Source: Gavia stellata
Lineage: Eukaryota > Chordata > Aves > Gaviiformes > Gaviidae
Length of the DNA: 64,000 bases
Assembly: GCF_030936135.1 (NCBI RefSeq)
Contig: NC_082603.1
Coordinates: 24,332,880 to 24,396,879 of the forward strand
Reading direction: 5' to 3'
The notes under the pieces were generated by a model. It did no database searches, had not been told where the DNA came from, and saw only the letters and a list, made by a program, of their open reading frames with translations. Position numbers and translations under genes: made by a program. Position 1 is the first letter of the stretch. Every line of letters begins with the position of its first letter. This document shows, in pieces, positions 1-34,900 of the stretch.

Positions 1-479
1 CAATCACAGCCAGTCCCAGCCAGCTGGGGGGTCAGTATCCCTAGACAGGCTCTGTCAGGCATTCAGCCTTGTCCACACTTGAAAGCATTTCCTGCTAAAG
101 CTATACTGTCAGCTCCCAATCCACAACACAACAGCGGTGGATTATCGATGACATACGCTGACCACGGGGGCACTTTTCCACGTTTCTAGCTGACCGATCT
201 GTGCTGGCAAAACTCCCTCACGTGGGCCGGGCCTGGCACCAGTCCAGCCCCAGGTTGCATTTGCTGCCTGAAGTTTGCAGAGTATCAAATTCTACTTTGG
301 CTTTGCTTACACACAGAAATTGTAGGAGTATAATTAGCTTGGTTAATACGTTCAATTGGCACATGGCTATTGTGTGTCACCATTCAGCGCCCGAAACCCA
401 TTAGCTCAGTACAGCACTCATTCACACAGGATTAATACCCAGCGTTTCCGACTCCTAAGCTAAGCGCGCCTGCACGACG
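1..479. other. Upstream flank with no recognised gene
   Basis: Ordinary-composition DNA before the CpG island. No exon, repeat or RNA gene was recognised. PTPRF is the upstream neighbour in mammals, but nothing here identifies it. Confidence 0.6.
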
Positions 480-941
480 AGGCTGCAGCGGCTCCAGGTG
501 CCTCGCGGGCAGCGTGAAGGCCCCCGGGCGCCCCGTGCCGCCGGCCCCGGGCCCCACCGCCTTCACGGGCCCCTCAGGCCGGGCCCCGGGCCCCTGCACC
601 GGCACTGCACGGTGCAGCCTCTCATATCTGACAGCAAATGGCTGCTGCGCAGGCAGGTGAGGCTCCTGTCCCCGCTCGTCAGGCCTCTTCCTTGAGGGCA
701 GGACCCGGGAGCCCCGCAGAGCCTGCTGAGCCCGGGCCCTCCCGGCGCCGCCGCGACGCCGAGCTGTCGCGCTGCCCTCGGGCCTGGGCTCTCTTCCCCC
801 CCCCCGCGGGTGTCCCTGGGGAGCCGGAGGCGGGGTGTGGGCGGGGCACGGGTGGGCCCGCCCGCCGGGACTGCCGTGGGGGCCCCGGCTGCCCCCGGCC
901 CGGCCTGGGCTCCCGGGGCGCCTCGAGTAGGCCTGGGCCCC

Positions 942-1019
942 CCTAGCAACCGCCCCCTAGCGACAGCCTGCCGGCCCGGCCCGGCCCGGCCCTCGGTCCG
1001 TCCGCCTAGCAACCGCCCC
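942..1019 (+). promoter_or_regulatory. RFX half-site-like direct repeat in the KDM4A promoter
   Basis: The 15-mer CCTAGCAACCGCCCC occurs exactly at 942-956 and again at 1005-1019, with a diverged copy CCTAGCGAC at 956-964. CCTAGCAAC matches an RFX-family X-box half-site. The copies are direct repeats 63 bp apart just upstream of the CCAAT boxes. Factor binding is inferred. Confidence 0.5.
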
Positions 1020-1199
1020 GTTCCCGGCCTCCTGATTCGCTGGCCCGCCCCGGCCGGCCGTCGAATTCCTATTGGCTGTGAAGTAGGAGCGGGCAGCAAT
1101 TGGCTGCGGCGGCCGGGGCGGGGCGGGCGGCGGAGGGGAAGGGGGCGGGCCGGGGCGGCGGGGCGGGGCTCGGGCGGTGGGGAACGGCCGCGGTGGCGT

Positions 1200-1306
1200 C
1201 GGCGGCCTGCCGGACTCATTGGGCGCGTGGTGCGGAGGGATACGGCGGCCGGGCGGCGGAGCGAGGAGAGGGCGGAGGCGGCGAAGAAGACGGACGCCCT
1301 GCTGAC
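1200..1306 (+). other. KDM4A: KDM4A non-coding exon 1 (5' end approximate)
   Basis: A good donor (GCTGAC then GTGAGC) ends the exon at 1306. The next acceptor is at 1633, giving a 327-bp first intron. The last hundred bases contain no ATG, so the spliced leader has no upstream start codon in the part that can be defined. The 5' end is a guess from promoter layout. Confidence 0.6.
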
Positions 1307-1648
1307 GTGAGCACGCCGGGCGGGGACTCGGACCCCTCCGCGTCGGAACGGGCTCCCTCCGGCCGGGGGGGGGGGGGGGGAGGGGCGTGAATCGGTGGCG
1401 TTCTCCGCCGTGAGACGGAAAGAGAGCCGTGGTCCTGACGGGCAGGCACCCTCCGCCAATGGGGAGGCAGGGCTGGTGCGGACCCCGCGGAGATTGGCCG
1501 GCGGGCGGAGAGGGTGGAGCGTGCGCGCGCGACGGGGCCCGCCCGGAGCGGCGGGGCGGGGCGGCGTGGGGGAGGGGTGCGCGGGGTGACCCGCCCCCCC
1601 CCCCCCCCCCAACACCCCCCCTCCTCCGTGCAGGGCCGGCCCGGCAAC

Positions 1649-23490
<21,842 letters not shown>

Positions 23491-25095
23491 GCACTGCCTG
23501 TGGCAGAGGAAGAAGATGCCCACCTCCCCCAAGGATTTAAACGCTCCAGTACAACAGGCCATATTTGGATGCTTTGAATCCAGGGTTTTTTTGTTTTGTT
23601 TTTTTAAGGAAGCTAAAAAGCTGATGCTCTGCAGTAGCTGAAAGGCAGCTGTTGGATAGTGAAACAGATCCCATTTGCTGAAGCTGATGCCTGCAGACTC
23701 CTGGTCTGAAGTTGGGTCCTTACTGAATAAGCCAGTTTGGGGGTGTTGCTTTCATCTCGTTGAGCAGTCTTGCTTTTTTATTAGAGACAATTTTGACAGG
23801 TGGCAAACTCTTTTGGGAGTTGTAGCCAGGAATCTTGGCAGCTGCAAAGTAGTACGGTCTATTGTTTTAATTGAATAATGTTCCTGATTTTGGGAGTCTC
23901 CCTGGTGACCACACCTGGGCTTGAGCAGGCAGTATTACTGGTGCTTGAAATTGAACCTCTTTTTATATTTATATCCATATTTTTGTTGCAAGCAGCTTCA
24001 GTATCTTGTTTCTCAGCACCTCCTTTCTGAGGGTTGAGCTGTAGGCTGTTCAGATCCAAGCAGACAGGAGGTGCTTGTGTGAACAGGTGAAATGTGAAAT
24101 TGAATCCTATAGGACAAGTTATTTAACCCTCCATTTAATATTTTTGTTCTGATACTTGTTTTGACTTACATACTTGTAAGTTTAATAGTATGTGCCTCAG
24201 AATCAATGAAATCTGTCTGGAGCCCTGCGCAGTGCAGCCTTCTAACAAGAATAGGCATTCAGCTCCCAATAGACATTCAGCTCCCAAAGAGCTGCTTCTG
24301 AGTTTCTCCCCACCCCCTCTAAGGCAATAATGACCAAAGGGACAGAGTCCTAACTCTCCCTTCTTGAAATCCAAGCATCAGAGTATTGGGGATGACAGGG
24401 CAGCGGTATCTGAAGCAGTGCAGTACCTCTTCTGTGGCAGCACTGTCTGTCGTGTGGCCGCAGGCTTTTGCTTACAACAGCTAATACTGGGTCTGAGACA
24501 GATAAAGCATGCACTGAACTGTATGTATTACTGAAAGGCTGTGCAATGCTCTTCTGAAGTAGGAGTGCTGCTGTGTTGCTCTCTGGCAAAGGTTACCACA
24601 GCATTTTTATAGAGTATTGGTAGGGCACATCTCAGTTATGTTGGAGGGAACTTGCTACCACAGCAATAGGAAGCTGAGTTAAGCTGGGTGGTAGGTGTAC
24701 GTGGAAGATGTGCCAACTTGCTCCTAGTAATTTAAGCATTAACACACCACAGTAGGAGCTATGTAAATACAGGTTCCTTTCCCATTCTGTAGGAGAGGGA
24801 TTTCAGACTGTGGAGCAGATTGGCCACCTTCTTTTTGCATGGAATGATGGGGTGACTTTCCTGCTGGAGAAAACTATGGTTATGTGTTCTCCAGAAACAG
24901 TTCAAGAGGAGAGTTTTCTAGTGAAACAGACCGAATGCATCCCTGCTTCTATAGGGACATGGCAATGTGTCTGCAAAGTCTGGATTTGTAACTTTTTTCC
25001 TTTTGTTACATAGGAACGCTATAAACCAAACTCTTCTGAAACCCCGGTGCATCGATTTGTGATTAGCAATAAAATGTAGTATTGTGTAGTGATAC
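23491..25095 (+). other. KDM4A: KDM4A 3' UTR (proximal poly(A) form)
   Basis: After the TAA there is ordinary-composition sequence without splice evidence. The best poly(A) signal is AATAAA at 25068-25073, followed within 30 nt by a GU-rich stretch (GTAGTATTGTGTAGTG). It contains an 18-bp direct duplication of CATTCAGCTCCCAA at 24253-24288. The end point is inferred; longer forms could use later signals. Confidence 0.6.
25068..25073 (+). terminator. KDM4A: Likely KDM4A poly(A) signal AATAAA (second copy at 25115)
   Basis: Canonical hexamer with a GU-rich downstream element. A second AATAAA at 25115-25120 has a weaker downstream context. Confidence 0.55.
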
Positions 25096-26214
25096 AACTC
25101 TTGATCAGAAAAGAAATAAACTACAACTTTTATAAAGAAAATCTTACTTATCCCTACATTTTTATAGGGTCAGGAGGCTGATATGAGTAGCAAAGATTTG
25201 CACAACCACTGTTTTGCATAGAGGTATTCTGTCCCATTTTTGTGGTGGAATACCTCGTTCATCAGTATTGGAAGGCTTAAACAGATTCTGAAAGGAGGTA
25301 GTGGCTTTCCTTTGTGGGTTTTTTCTTTTTTCCTATGTCCAAACCTCCTGGTCTCAGGGTATTAAATCGCTTTCTGATGAGTGGAATAGTTGGCTTGATA
25401 AAACTAGGATCTGTTAAGACCGGAGTCTAGTAGCTGCAGTTACTCAGGTGTAGGCAATGGGAACGAAATTGTACTTTGATGTCTTAGCTTGTACATAAGC
25501 CTCTCTGAAGTGATGTGAGCAAACGTGGAGAAGAGCTGACAGGGCCTTAACAAACTTGCCTCTGTTCTGTCAGTGTATCTTAAGATTTGGTATTAACTTC
25601 GCGTAGGCTGAACACTACCTGTATATTACTGAAAAGCATACTCTTCGTATCATCTGCCATTCTCCTTCCAGAGAAAAGGTGCCTGTGTTCAGGCTTTCTT
25701 CCCAAACTGCCATATAACTTAAATGCACCTTTTAGGTGCCACGTGCTACCTGTGCTGCAAACACCTGGCTCAACAGCTTCATCCTAAAATGATGACCTAG
25801 TACAAAACAGCTGGATTTGTTTGGAGTGCTGCTGTTCAACTGCAGCAGGTTTTGCCACCCGCCTCCAAAAGCATTGAGTGACTTTCAAGAGCTCTTATGC
25901 CTATATTTGTTCTGGAAGAGGAGCTTTGTTATGCTGCATTTTCTGCGGGCTCCAGATCTGCTCTTGTCAGTTGGCTGCACTGTGTTGGGAACTGCTGCCA
26001 TCCTGCACTCTGAGACAAAGGGCCTTCCCAGTTTTCCCCTGAGTTCTTGTGCTGCATCGTTCAAATGTGAGCATACTTTACCTACTGCAGTGATTGAACT
26101 GCGTTTTGGCTTCTCTTCGTGAACTTAAAATTGGTGACCCTGATGTTTGAGGGGTCTATGTTGTTTGACTTTGCAAAAACAATTGGTTTTATGGTTTGAA
26201 GTATAACAGGTAGC

Positions 26215-26220
26215 AATAAA
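26215..26220 (+). terminator. Possible distal KDM4A poly(A) signal
   Basis: AATAAA occurs about 2.7 kb after the stop codon and would give a longer 3' UTR. The downstream sequence is only mildly GU-rich. Confidence 0.3.
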
Positions 26221-26239
26221 AGCTCTTTACAGAGCAGCT

Positions 26240-28950
26240 GTCTCAAAGGTATATATGTTTTCCGTTACCTGCACTTTGATCGTGACTGGTAATAATTTTC
26301 TCCAGTGGTTTGTTTTTGGAAGTGTATTTATCCCTGTTACAGCATCATTCCAGTGAGAGCAAGGTGCTGCCAGAGTATCAGCTAGGCAGGTGCTTCTTGA
26401 ATGTGTTCAGTAGGAAATCATGCTCTATATGCCCCATGAGAGCTCTGATGGCCCTTCCTTAGGTCCACTGCATGTGATGCTGCAGGCAGTAGACCTCCTC
26501 ACTTCACTTTTCGTGAAGTTTCTGCCTGTGACTGGTTCAGGTTTTACCCATAAAAAGCATTTTTAGTATAAACATGTAGTGGCTTGCCCTTAATTCAGAA
26601 TGAGCTTGGCAAGCCAGTGATTACTTTTTATAAGGTTTAAAAAGGTGACTGTATTCTTTGTAAAGCACCTGATTGCAGTAATGTTTCTGCCTGTGGCTGG
26701 ACTTCCAGGAGACCTCTTTGTCCATCAGCAGACCCCTCAGATGACCAGAGACAGTACCGTCAGTAGTAGGACCCATTCTCCTTGCTCCTTCTCCCTCTTC
26801 CTAGTGTTTTGAGCTGGGTTGAATCAATTCTGCACCGTTTGAGGAGCATAGCTACATATCCCAAGGCTTCCAATGCATCTCTGTTCTTCCATTCTCTAAC
26901 TGGGCTCCTGTTGTCTGACATGTCTGCAGTTGTACTTGTTTTTTTTTTTTACGCAAACATGGGATGAAATCAAGACTCTGGTAGCCTGTATGTTGTTTTC
27001 AATTTGATCAAGTAATAAATCTAATTTCAAAATGGACGATCTGTAGACTAATTTAAGAACTAAAGTGATGTAACTTGGAAATTCTCATCATGCTTCTAAT
27101 TTTCCTATTAGCATTATTCCTTTCTGATACTCATCTCTTTAATGCTTAGTTAGTGAGCTCTTGGGTGTCTTTCAGAGATGCTATGTGGAGTTCTGTTATT
27201 TAAGGACTCAGTCCAGCATGGCTGTTCAACTAGAACAGGGACAGAGCCACAGATTCGTCCTTCCTCATTGAAGTACAGACCTGAGACATGTGCAGTAAGA
27301 GCTGGGTTGCCTTAGGTTCCCTCTGTAGCTGAGAGTGGCAGTGCCAGAAGAGGAGTCATCAGAGAATCTTACCTTGGTGCAGAGTCAGGCAGCTCTGTTC
27401 TTTACTTTGGTGTTGACTCTTGAATTTCACAGTGCTGGTTAAGACTTGCTGAACTGGCAGTCAGGGAAAGGAGATTCTTCTACCTTAGCTCAGGGGTTTT
27501 TGTTACTGATACACCGAGTGACCTTGAATAAATTGCTTATTCATTGTGTTATTACTTCAGCCCATGTCTCTAGAGCCTAAAGTGCTAGGTATTCCTGGAG
27601 CCAGCTTTTGTAGTTGGAGAAAATGTTAACATCTCCTTCTCTCTGACAAATTTGTAGACATTGCACAGAACCTTTTAAGTGTGTGCACTTAGGTTAGTGT
27701 AAAGTGTGCCATATTATAGCTTCAACATGAACAACATGGGGCATTGCTAAAAGTCAAAATAAGCCTTTTTCCTTTTTTCCCCATGATCATTCTTCATTTC
27801 TTTGCATTGATGTTAGAGATGTTCAGCTTTAGACTTCGGCCTCAGATGAGTGAAGAGTGCAACACTTCGGGTGGGGTGAGCGTGGTGTTGCTTGGCTCCA
27901 GTAATGAGCATAACTGAGGGTGTGTATCAGTAGTTTCCTTTGACGTCACCAGAATGGTCTACAGAGGAATGGGAAACATTCACCTGATTGCTATCTTTTG
28001 AGGAACCTTTGGCAGATCCATGCAGAAACATTGCCCCAGCCTCCTTGCCGCAGCATGAGTAATGTGACAATGCTGAAGTCAAAACTGTTCTGACAGCGCT
28101 GGTGGACAAGGAAAATGTGTGGGATGGTACTGGAAAAAGATTAAAATGGTGTAGTATGTGTGTTTAATTTCTAGACAAAACTGAGTGAAGGTAGGGGAAC
28201 CTGAAGAGAGGTGTTCTTGGCCTGTAATTCTGTGTTAAAGAAAAGTTTTCACTTTTATGAATGGTTCTAGTGAGCTGTGAACACCTTTGGTACATGATGC
28301 AAGAGAGAAATGAAACAGGCCTGCTGTCTGGGTTCTTCCATGTTAGCTGGGGGAAGTTAGTCCTGCGTGAGTCGCTGCCTGGCGTACCCAGCGTAGGCCC
28401 CTCGCTTTGCAAGAGGATCCAACACCTGAGGAATTTGGATGCTCTTATCTTTGTCCACACTGCTGGCTGAAGGAATTGCTGCCTCCTCACGGGCTGTAGG
28501 CAAGGTGGGTGGCTGGTGTGCTGGGATGTTTTCATACCAAGGCTGCAGTCCTATAGAGTTAGGAGAAACCTGTCTTTGCAGCTCAGGAATTTGTACCAGC
28601 CAGGCTCATGTCCAAGCAGTACCTGTGACTGCACTGGGATACATTACATAAAGTAGGCTATAGACCAAAGCAAACTACTTCAAGAAGTATAATGAATCGA
28701 GTCCACAGTCTTGCTGAATTTGGGGAGGCAGGGGATGTGTTGTACCCATGGACCTCTAGAGAAGCCACAGACATGGGGATCAGATGGTGGTGAATGTGAG
28801 TTGATGTTGGTTAATATGCTTGGACTCTTAAGTGCTGTTCCTTCTCTTGAATACAGTATCTCTGCACCTTTTGGGTTAATTTTCATGCCTATCCTCACAA
28901 CAGGGGTTAACTCAAACTTCATTACTGATAGCCACAAGCAATTAAAAAAT
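26240..28950. other. Intergenic DNA of ordinary composition
   Basis: There is no conserved coding sequence, RNA gene or clear repeat. Open frames here are short and lack splice or domain support. It could include distal KDM4A 3' UTR or a lncRNA, which the sequence alone cannot show. Confidence 0.5.
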
Positions 28951-31900
28951 GTGACTCAGTATCCTGGGTGCAGGACACGGGTGCCTTTAGTGTGGGTGGT
29001 GGGTGCTGACTAGCTGCAGGTTGCACGTGCAGAGGAGCTATTACTTGCAGCCCGTCTTGTGGAAAATGGGAGTGGTGCGTGGTGCTGGTGCACTACTGTT
29101 GGAGATACAGGACTGTTCTGCTGAGAAGCAAGGAAATTGGTGATGAGGAGCAACTACACCGAAGGGTTTAGCCTGTCAGGTTGGAGCTGCAGTTGCCTGC
29201 AGTGGGTAGCTGCCCAGGCTGCTTGGCGACGCAGCTTTTGCTTGTCCAGGCCCAGCAGAGCCAGAGCAGGATGAAGGGAGCAGTTGTGTTGGCAGCCAGA
29301 GAAGGGTCTGTCCTGAGTCCTCTTCTGGCTTTCTTGTTTCCAGCTGGATAAATGTTTCCAAACGCCATTTAACAGCTGGTGTCCACGGGGACTGGCAGGG
29401 GAGTTAATGCTCTAAGTCTGCCTTTCTGCCTTGCATGCGGGGAGGTAACACGGGTCGTCCTACTTAGACCCTCGGCCGTCCTTGCACTGGGGCTGAGGCC
29501 AGCCCTGCTTTTCCTCAGTGGTTGGAGGTAAAGGCTCCTCCTGGATCCCTGTGGGAACAGGGGTCTGCAGTGCTGTCCCCAGCAGGGAGGCCCCAGTTTG
29601 GGCCCTCAGTGCTGTGCAGAGCCTGGCAAGGGGAAAGGGGCAGAAAAACAGACCTTGGCTCTTCTCCCTCCCCAGCCGGTGAGGCTGAGGGGCTGCCAAG
29701 GGCTGTGTGGTAGGGAGAAGAAAGACGGCATTCATGGGAACTGCGCAGCTCCGAGCTGCTGGGCTGGGAGCCAGGCACGTCAGCACCTGATGGGCCAGCT
29801 CAAGGAAGCGCTTCTCACTCCTTGTCTTCTGCAGCTGAGCCCAGGGCTTCTCCAGACAAGCTGTACTGAAGGGGTCCCAGTGTAGTGGGGTGTCTCCTGC
29901 CCCACTGCCCTTCCTTTTCTGGGCTGGGCTTTCGCAGACGTGGGGCATCACTTTGGCGCCAGTGTGCTGGGAGGTCTTTCCCGAGGAGCCTGGCTCCTGC
30001 GCTTCTGCCCTGGACCATGCTGCCTGAGGCAGCTGCCTGAGGTCCCTCCTGCCTCCCTGTGTCCCCCAGCCTCCATCAATTTGTGGGGGCAGCCCTAGGG
30101 GACCTGGATCAGTCCCTTGCCCAGCTGTGCAGACTCGGCAAACAAGCAGCCTCCAGTCCTGAACTGGCTGAGCTGAGGCTGCACGGATGGTTCCCAGGGA
30201 GAGATGCAGGGCCAGGGCCATGGGGGCAATCTCTGCGGGCTGGGTTGTCATCACTTCCCACAGCAGATCCCCACCCCTTCTCTGGGCACACTGGGGCCCC
30301 TTAGTCCTTTCCCTAGGAGCTGCTGGACAGAAGGGCCCTTGTGCAGCCCTTTTGGGGATGTGTCTGGTACCTGCTGGGGGAGACTTCCCCCTTCCCAGCG
30401 AACAGATGCCTGGCTATGCCTGGGCCCTGCCAGCGCCTCAGAGGGGTTTTGGTCTTGCCCGTGTCCCAGCACAACCTGTCCTGCAGCCCTAGAAAAAAGC
30501 AGGTGAGATCCCCAGGGAGCAGAGCCCTGAGCAACGGCTCAGTGTGAGCTCTGGGAGGTGCCAAGGGCCCCGGTGCGGGGAGCAGTGAGACAGGTCTGTG
30601 CCTGGTCCGTGTCCCTCTGGGAGGTGCTGCCCAGGCAGCATGGCCTTGGCCCTGGGTCACCAGCCCAGGAGAGGTTGGGCTGTGCCGGGGGTGTTGCCTT
30701 GCTGGCCTGGGCTGTGACGGAAGTGCAGCACGGGCTGGGGGTGAGTGGGTGGCAGTTCAGGTTTGGGGTCAGGATGCTTGTGACCTCTTGGGGACACCAG
30801 CCAGGCTGGGATGAAATCGGTGTGGGTTGGCTGCGGGCTGGAGCAGGAGCCGGTTCCTCTCGGACAGCACAGCACCAGTGGATGTCCAGATAGATGGAGC
30901 GGGGCTTGGGGCAGGGAGCAGTCACGGGGCCCGTGGGCTAGGCTGGGTGCATGTGGGGGTATCCCAGTGCCTGGCTGGCAGTGGTGATGGTGGTGTTGGC
31001 TGCAGTGGGCCCTTGGGTTGGTATCCTGGAAAACAGAGGAGCCTCACTGGAGATGTGTCTGCGTGCTGGCGGGAGGGATGCTGCAGCGGAAGGCAGCCCT
31101 CTGCTTCCACTGTCCCTGCAGTTGCTCCCGAGCTGGCAGAGGGCCCACGTGGGTGCTGATGTGCTCCATGCACCCCCAGCACAGTGATGCACAGCAGCGG
31201 TGAATGCAGAGGGTGCTTCAGGTCTAGCGGCTGAAAGCATGTGAAATACATCCTGAAGGCGAGCAGGGGCTCATGCACTCCAGAGGGCTGTGGGATGCTG
31301 GGCTGGGCAGTAAGGTCTTGCGCCCCATGTGCTGTCGCTTTGGGAGGAGGGTGGACAGATATTTTGCTGACCAGCTGTGGAGTGAGAGAGAGAAGACGGC
31401 TACAGTGGGATGACAGGACTGCTGGTGGGACTGGGGTGCAAGGACAGCTCAGATGGCAGCTGGCAGAGCAGCCCCGTGGGAGCTTGTCAGCCTCTGTGTG
31501 ATCCTGGGCTCTTAGTCCGCGTGTAGGCCTGGACCCTGAAGAAGCATCTTGCCTGTTGCAGTGCTGCGGGACCAGCTTTTACCCTGCCATGGTGTGCTCT
31601 GCCCCGAGCATGGGCTCCTTCTTGGCAGCAGCTCTCCTGGGAAGGCTGGGGTGATAGGGGACCAGTCTGGGGATGGGTTGGTGAACCTGCCCCCAAGTGT
31701 CAGCCAGCTCTGATGGGGCTGTGCTTGCCTTCCCAAAGCAGCCCTCCCTCCTGCCCTCACCTGCTAGCATCCCCGGGGCAAGGTATGGGCTCTGCCTGCG
31801 GCAATGAGTGTATGTCAGAGCCAGAGTCTCTGCTTGGGGCTAGATTCACGCTGTTATCCTCTAAGACTTCCCTACAAGAGGTGGCATGTCCCTCCTGCCT

Positions 31901-34900
31901 CCTCCAGCAGCGTCTCTGCTCCTTTTCCCACTGAGTCTGTTTTACTTGGTGGACAATTACCCGAGGCTCAGCGCCAGCAGCCGTGCTCGCTGTCAGGCCC
32001 GGTGGATTTGGTACATTCAGGGATGGGAAGGGAGGAGCTGACGGCTTTGCCCTTTGCCAGCGTGTTGCAGGGCACAAGGCCAGCCCTCTTCCCGGACAGG
32101 CTGCAAACTCAGCCGTACTCGTATGCTTCTCTGGCTTTTCCTGTGGGCTGAGGGCTGACCCTGCTCTCCGGCGGTGGCTGCTCTGCCGACTTGCCCTCCA
32201 GTTCCCTGTCCTGCTGTGCTTGCACCCACAGTCCTGTCAGCTTGGCTGCCTGGGTGCACTTCTAACTCATCACAGGGTGTCTGGGCAGCACCCTGTTTCA
32301 TCATTGTTAGGGGGTTTATGGCAGTGGGCTGTGAAACCCCCTGTTCCCCTCTTCCCCAACCTGCTTGGTCCTGTGCACCCAGGAGGGACAATGCCTGTGG
32401 AGCTGCCTCTCTCCGCTGGCTGGGACAGCCCCAGCAGCGATGCTGCACCTGGCTGGGATGCTCTGTGCCCCGCTCTGTCCCTGGCACACTTCTGCTACGG
32501 GGATTACTGAAGCACAGCACAGGATTCAATACCCTGTGCTGGTGCAGGGCAGAGGAACTGGTGCTGCTCCAGGTGTTTTGGCAGGGACCAGCCATTTCCA
32601 TCTGCATAGCCGAGACTGTAGCACAACCACCATCAGCCCACTCCTGGGATATTTTTAGGCCTGGCTGTGCTGATGAGGGAGCGATGACAGGCTCACTCCG
32701 CATCTGGACCACAAGATGCTTCTCCCAGCTGCAGCCCCCTGGCACGATGGGAGGAGTGCGGGCCTCCGGCAAGGCTGCTCAGGGCTGTGCTGTGGCTGCC
32801 AAGAACTGGAGCCACAACCATCCCCCCAGGAAAGGCAGCATTGCCTGTGTGCTGTGGCTATGGACTTGCTGGGAACAGCTGCTGGAGCAGGATACCTCCA
32901 TCCTTCTGCCTCTGGACTCACACAGCATCACTGCTCTTGAGAGAGCAGGTTAATGAATCGCCCAGATCTCACTGGCTCTTGAGCTTGAGGGTGTTTCCCG
33001 GCCTGTGAAGGAAAAGGAGGGAGGTATCTGAGCAGATGCTGCTGTGGGACTGGAGTGGGCAGTGGCATGCTTGCATGTGGTCACTTGCTGTCTCAGAAAT
33101 GGGGGGCCCCTTCAGCTGAGGAGCTTTTCTTTTCTGCACGGCCTGAGGCTCAGGAAAGCATTATGGAGGAAGGCATCAAAAACTCACCTTTTGGACAGAG
33201 ACTTGCGTGGGGATGCAGCTGGTGGAGAGGAAAGAGGGGTGAGTCAGAGATGACTCTGGGGTGAGATGCTGGAGGGCAGGGGGCTGTCCCCCTTGGCCAG
33301 GCTTGTCTGCAGCAGGTCCCCCAGCACTGCTGGGGATGCCTGGCATGAAGTGGGTGCCTGATGCTCTGTGCACACATAGTGACGCATCGCTGCCGGTAGG
33401 TGACAGTGCCAAGCCATGGCTGTGTCCTGGGTGCTGGCAGAGTGGGGAAGAGCCCAACGCTCTCAGCAGTGCCAGGGTCTATGGCTGGGTCGGAGGGGAG
33501 CTGGCCTGGGGCAGGCTGCTCTGCCCAGCTTCACCCCGGGACTCGCACGCCAACCCAGATGGGTTGTAGGTGCTGGTCTCTGAACACAGGACCTGTCTGG
33601 GTGGCTGCGCAAATCAGCGCTGCTGATCTACCCCATCCACCAGGAACCGGTCTGTCAGGGAGGATGTCATTGGTACCAACACCTCACTGGTTAGCTTCCC
33701 CTGTCCCTGCGTTGGAACGACCAGTCCCACTGCAGGTGTGAACCTCCCTCCACTGGGTGCTGAGCTCTGGAAAGCTCCAGCACTGAGCAGCCACATCTGC
33801 GTGGCCCTGTGGACCTGCCAGCCTCCCCCAGTACAGCGGTGGTTCAGGTGATGGCTGCACAAAGTTCATACTCCCTCCGCTGTGGCACAGGGAGTTGGTT
33901 CCTAGCGGGGAGCAGGGTGGGGAAGCTTTGCTGGAGAGGCTGAGCTCTGTCCCTGCCTTTTTGTGGATGGGTTGGGTGGGCTGCAGCTGTCTCCGAGCTG
34001 CAGTGTGTGAGAAATGAGGGACCTGCTGGCTGGGCTGTTCCCCTGGGGCTGCTGGGACAGGGGCAGAGTCCCCTATAGCTGGCAGCTCTGCACGCATGCT
34101 GTTTAGGATCCCTTTTGCCACAGGAGTATCCAGTGTCCCCCTAGTCCTCTTCTCACTTGTACCTACCACCGTGGGATTGCGCGAATGCTGGTGACGTACC
34201 CAGAAAGGTTTGCTGTGCTGCAGCAGTCTCCCCTCTGTCCGTATCCCCTGCCTGTGGCTGGCAGCTGCCTGCTTATGGCTGCTGTTAGCCCACGTCCTGC
34301 CAGCAAATACAGCACCCAGAGGCACTTCCCCCTGGTTGCACTAACTCCTCGTTACGCAAAGCGGCTGCAAGAATACACAGGTTGCCACAAATGCTGAATC
34401 TCCAAAACGCAGCATGCTCGTGCTCCCCAGCAGAGCACAAAACCTTGGCCACATCCTGCAGCACAGGGGTCAGTGTGGTGCAAACCTGTGTGCCCAGCCC
34501 CTACACCCCCCACGATGGCCCTGCTCTGCCCCACAGCCCACCCTGTGCTGGGTGGCTCCTCTCCTTCCTTCCCTTTCCCAAGAGGGAGCAGGTAAGCCTC
34601 AGGACGCAGGAGCAGGGCAGGCACCAGGACACGGCAGGGCTGCCTCAGCTGGGCCCCTGCCAGCCCAGTGCCCATGCCAGGCAGCTGCTCTTGCGCCCAT
34701 GGATAATGCACTAGCAGCTCCAGCACCTCCTCCCACTGCCTTCCTAGGGACTGGTAGGATTTGTGCAAAGTCATCGAGTTGTCTAGCGCTTTCCCTTTCC
34801 TCCCACTGCCTCTCCTCATCTCCTGCCCTTGCTACCTCCCATCTCCTTGGTCCCTTTCCCAAGCATCGTGCTTGCCATAGTCTTAGGCGAGCAGGCAGTG

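Noticed and set aside
29460-30254. 264-codon minus-strand open frame
   Set aside because: It lies in GC-rich DNA where several frames are open at once. There is no domain, no exon structure and a low-complexity Pro/Gly/Ala/Ser composition.
31983-32953. Overlapping frames of 175-259 codons on both strands
   Set aside because: Sense and antisense frames are open over the same bases, which fits stop-codon depletion from composition rather than coding.
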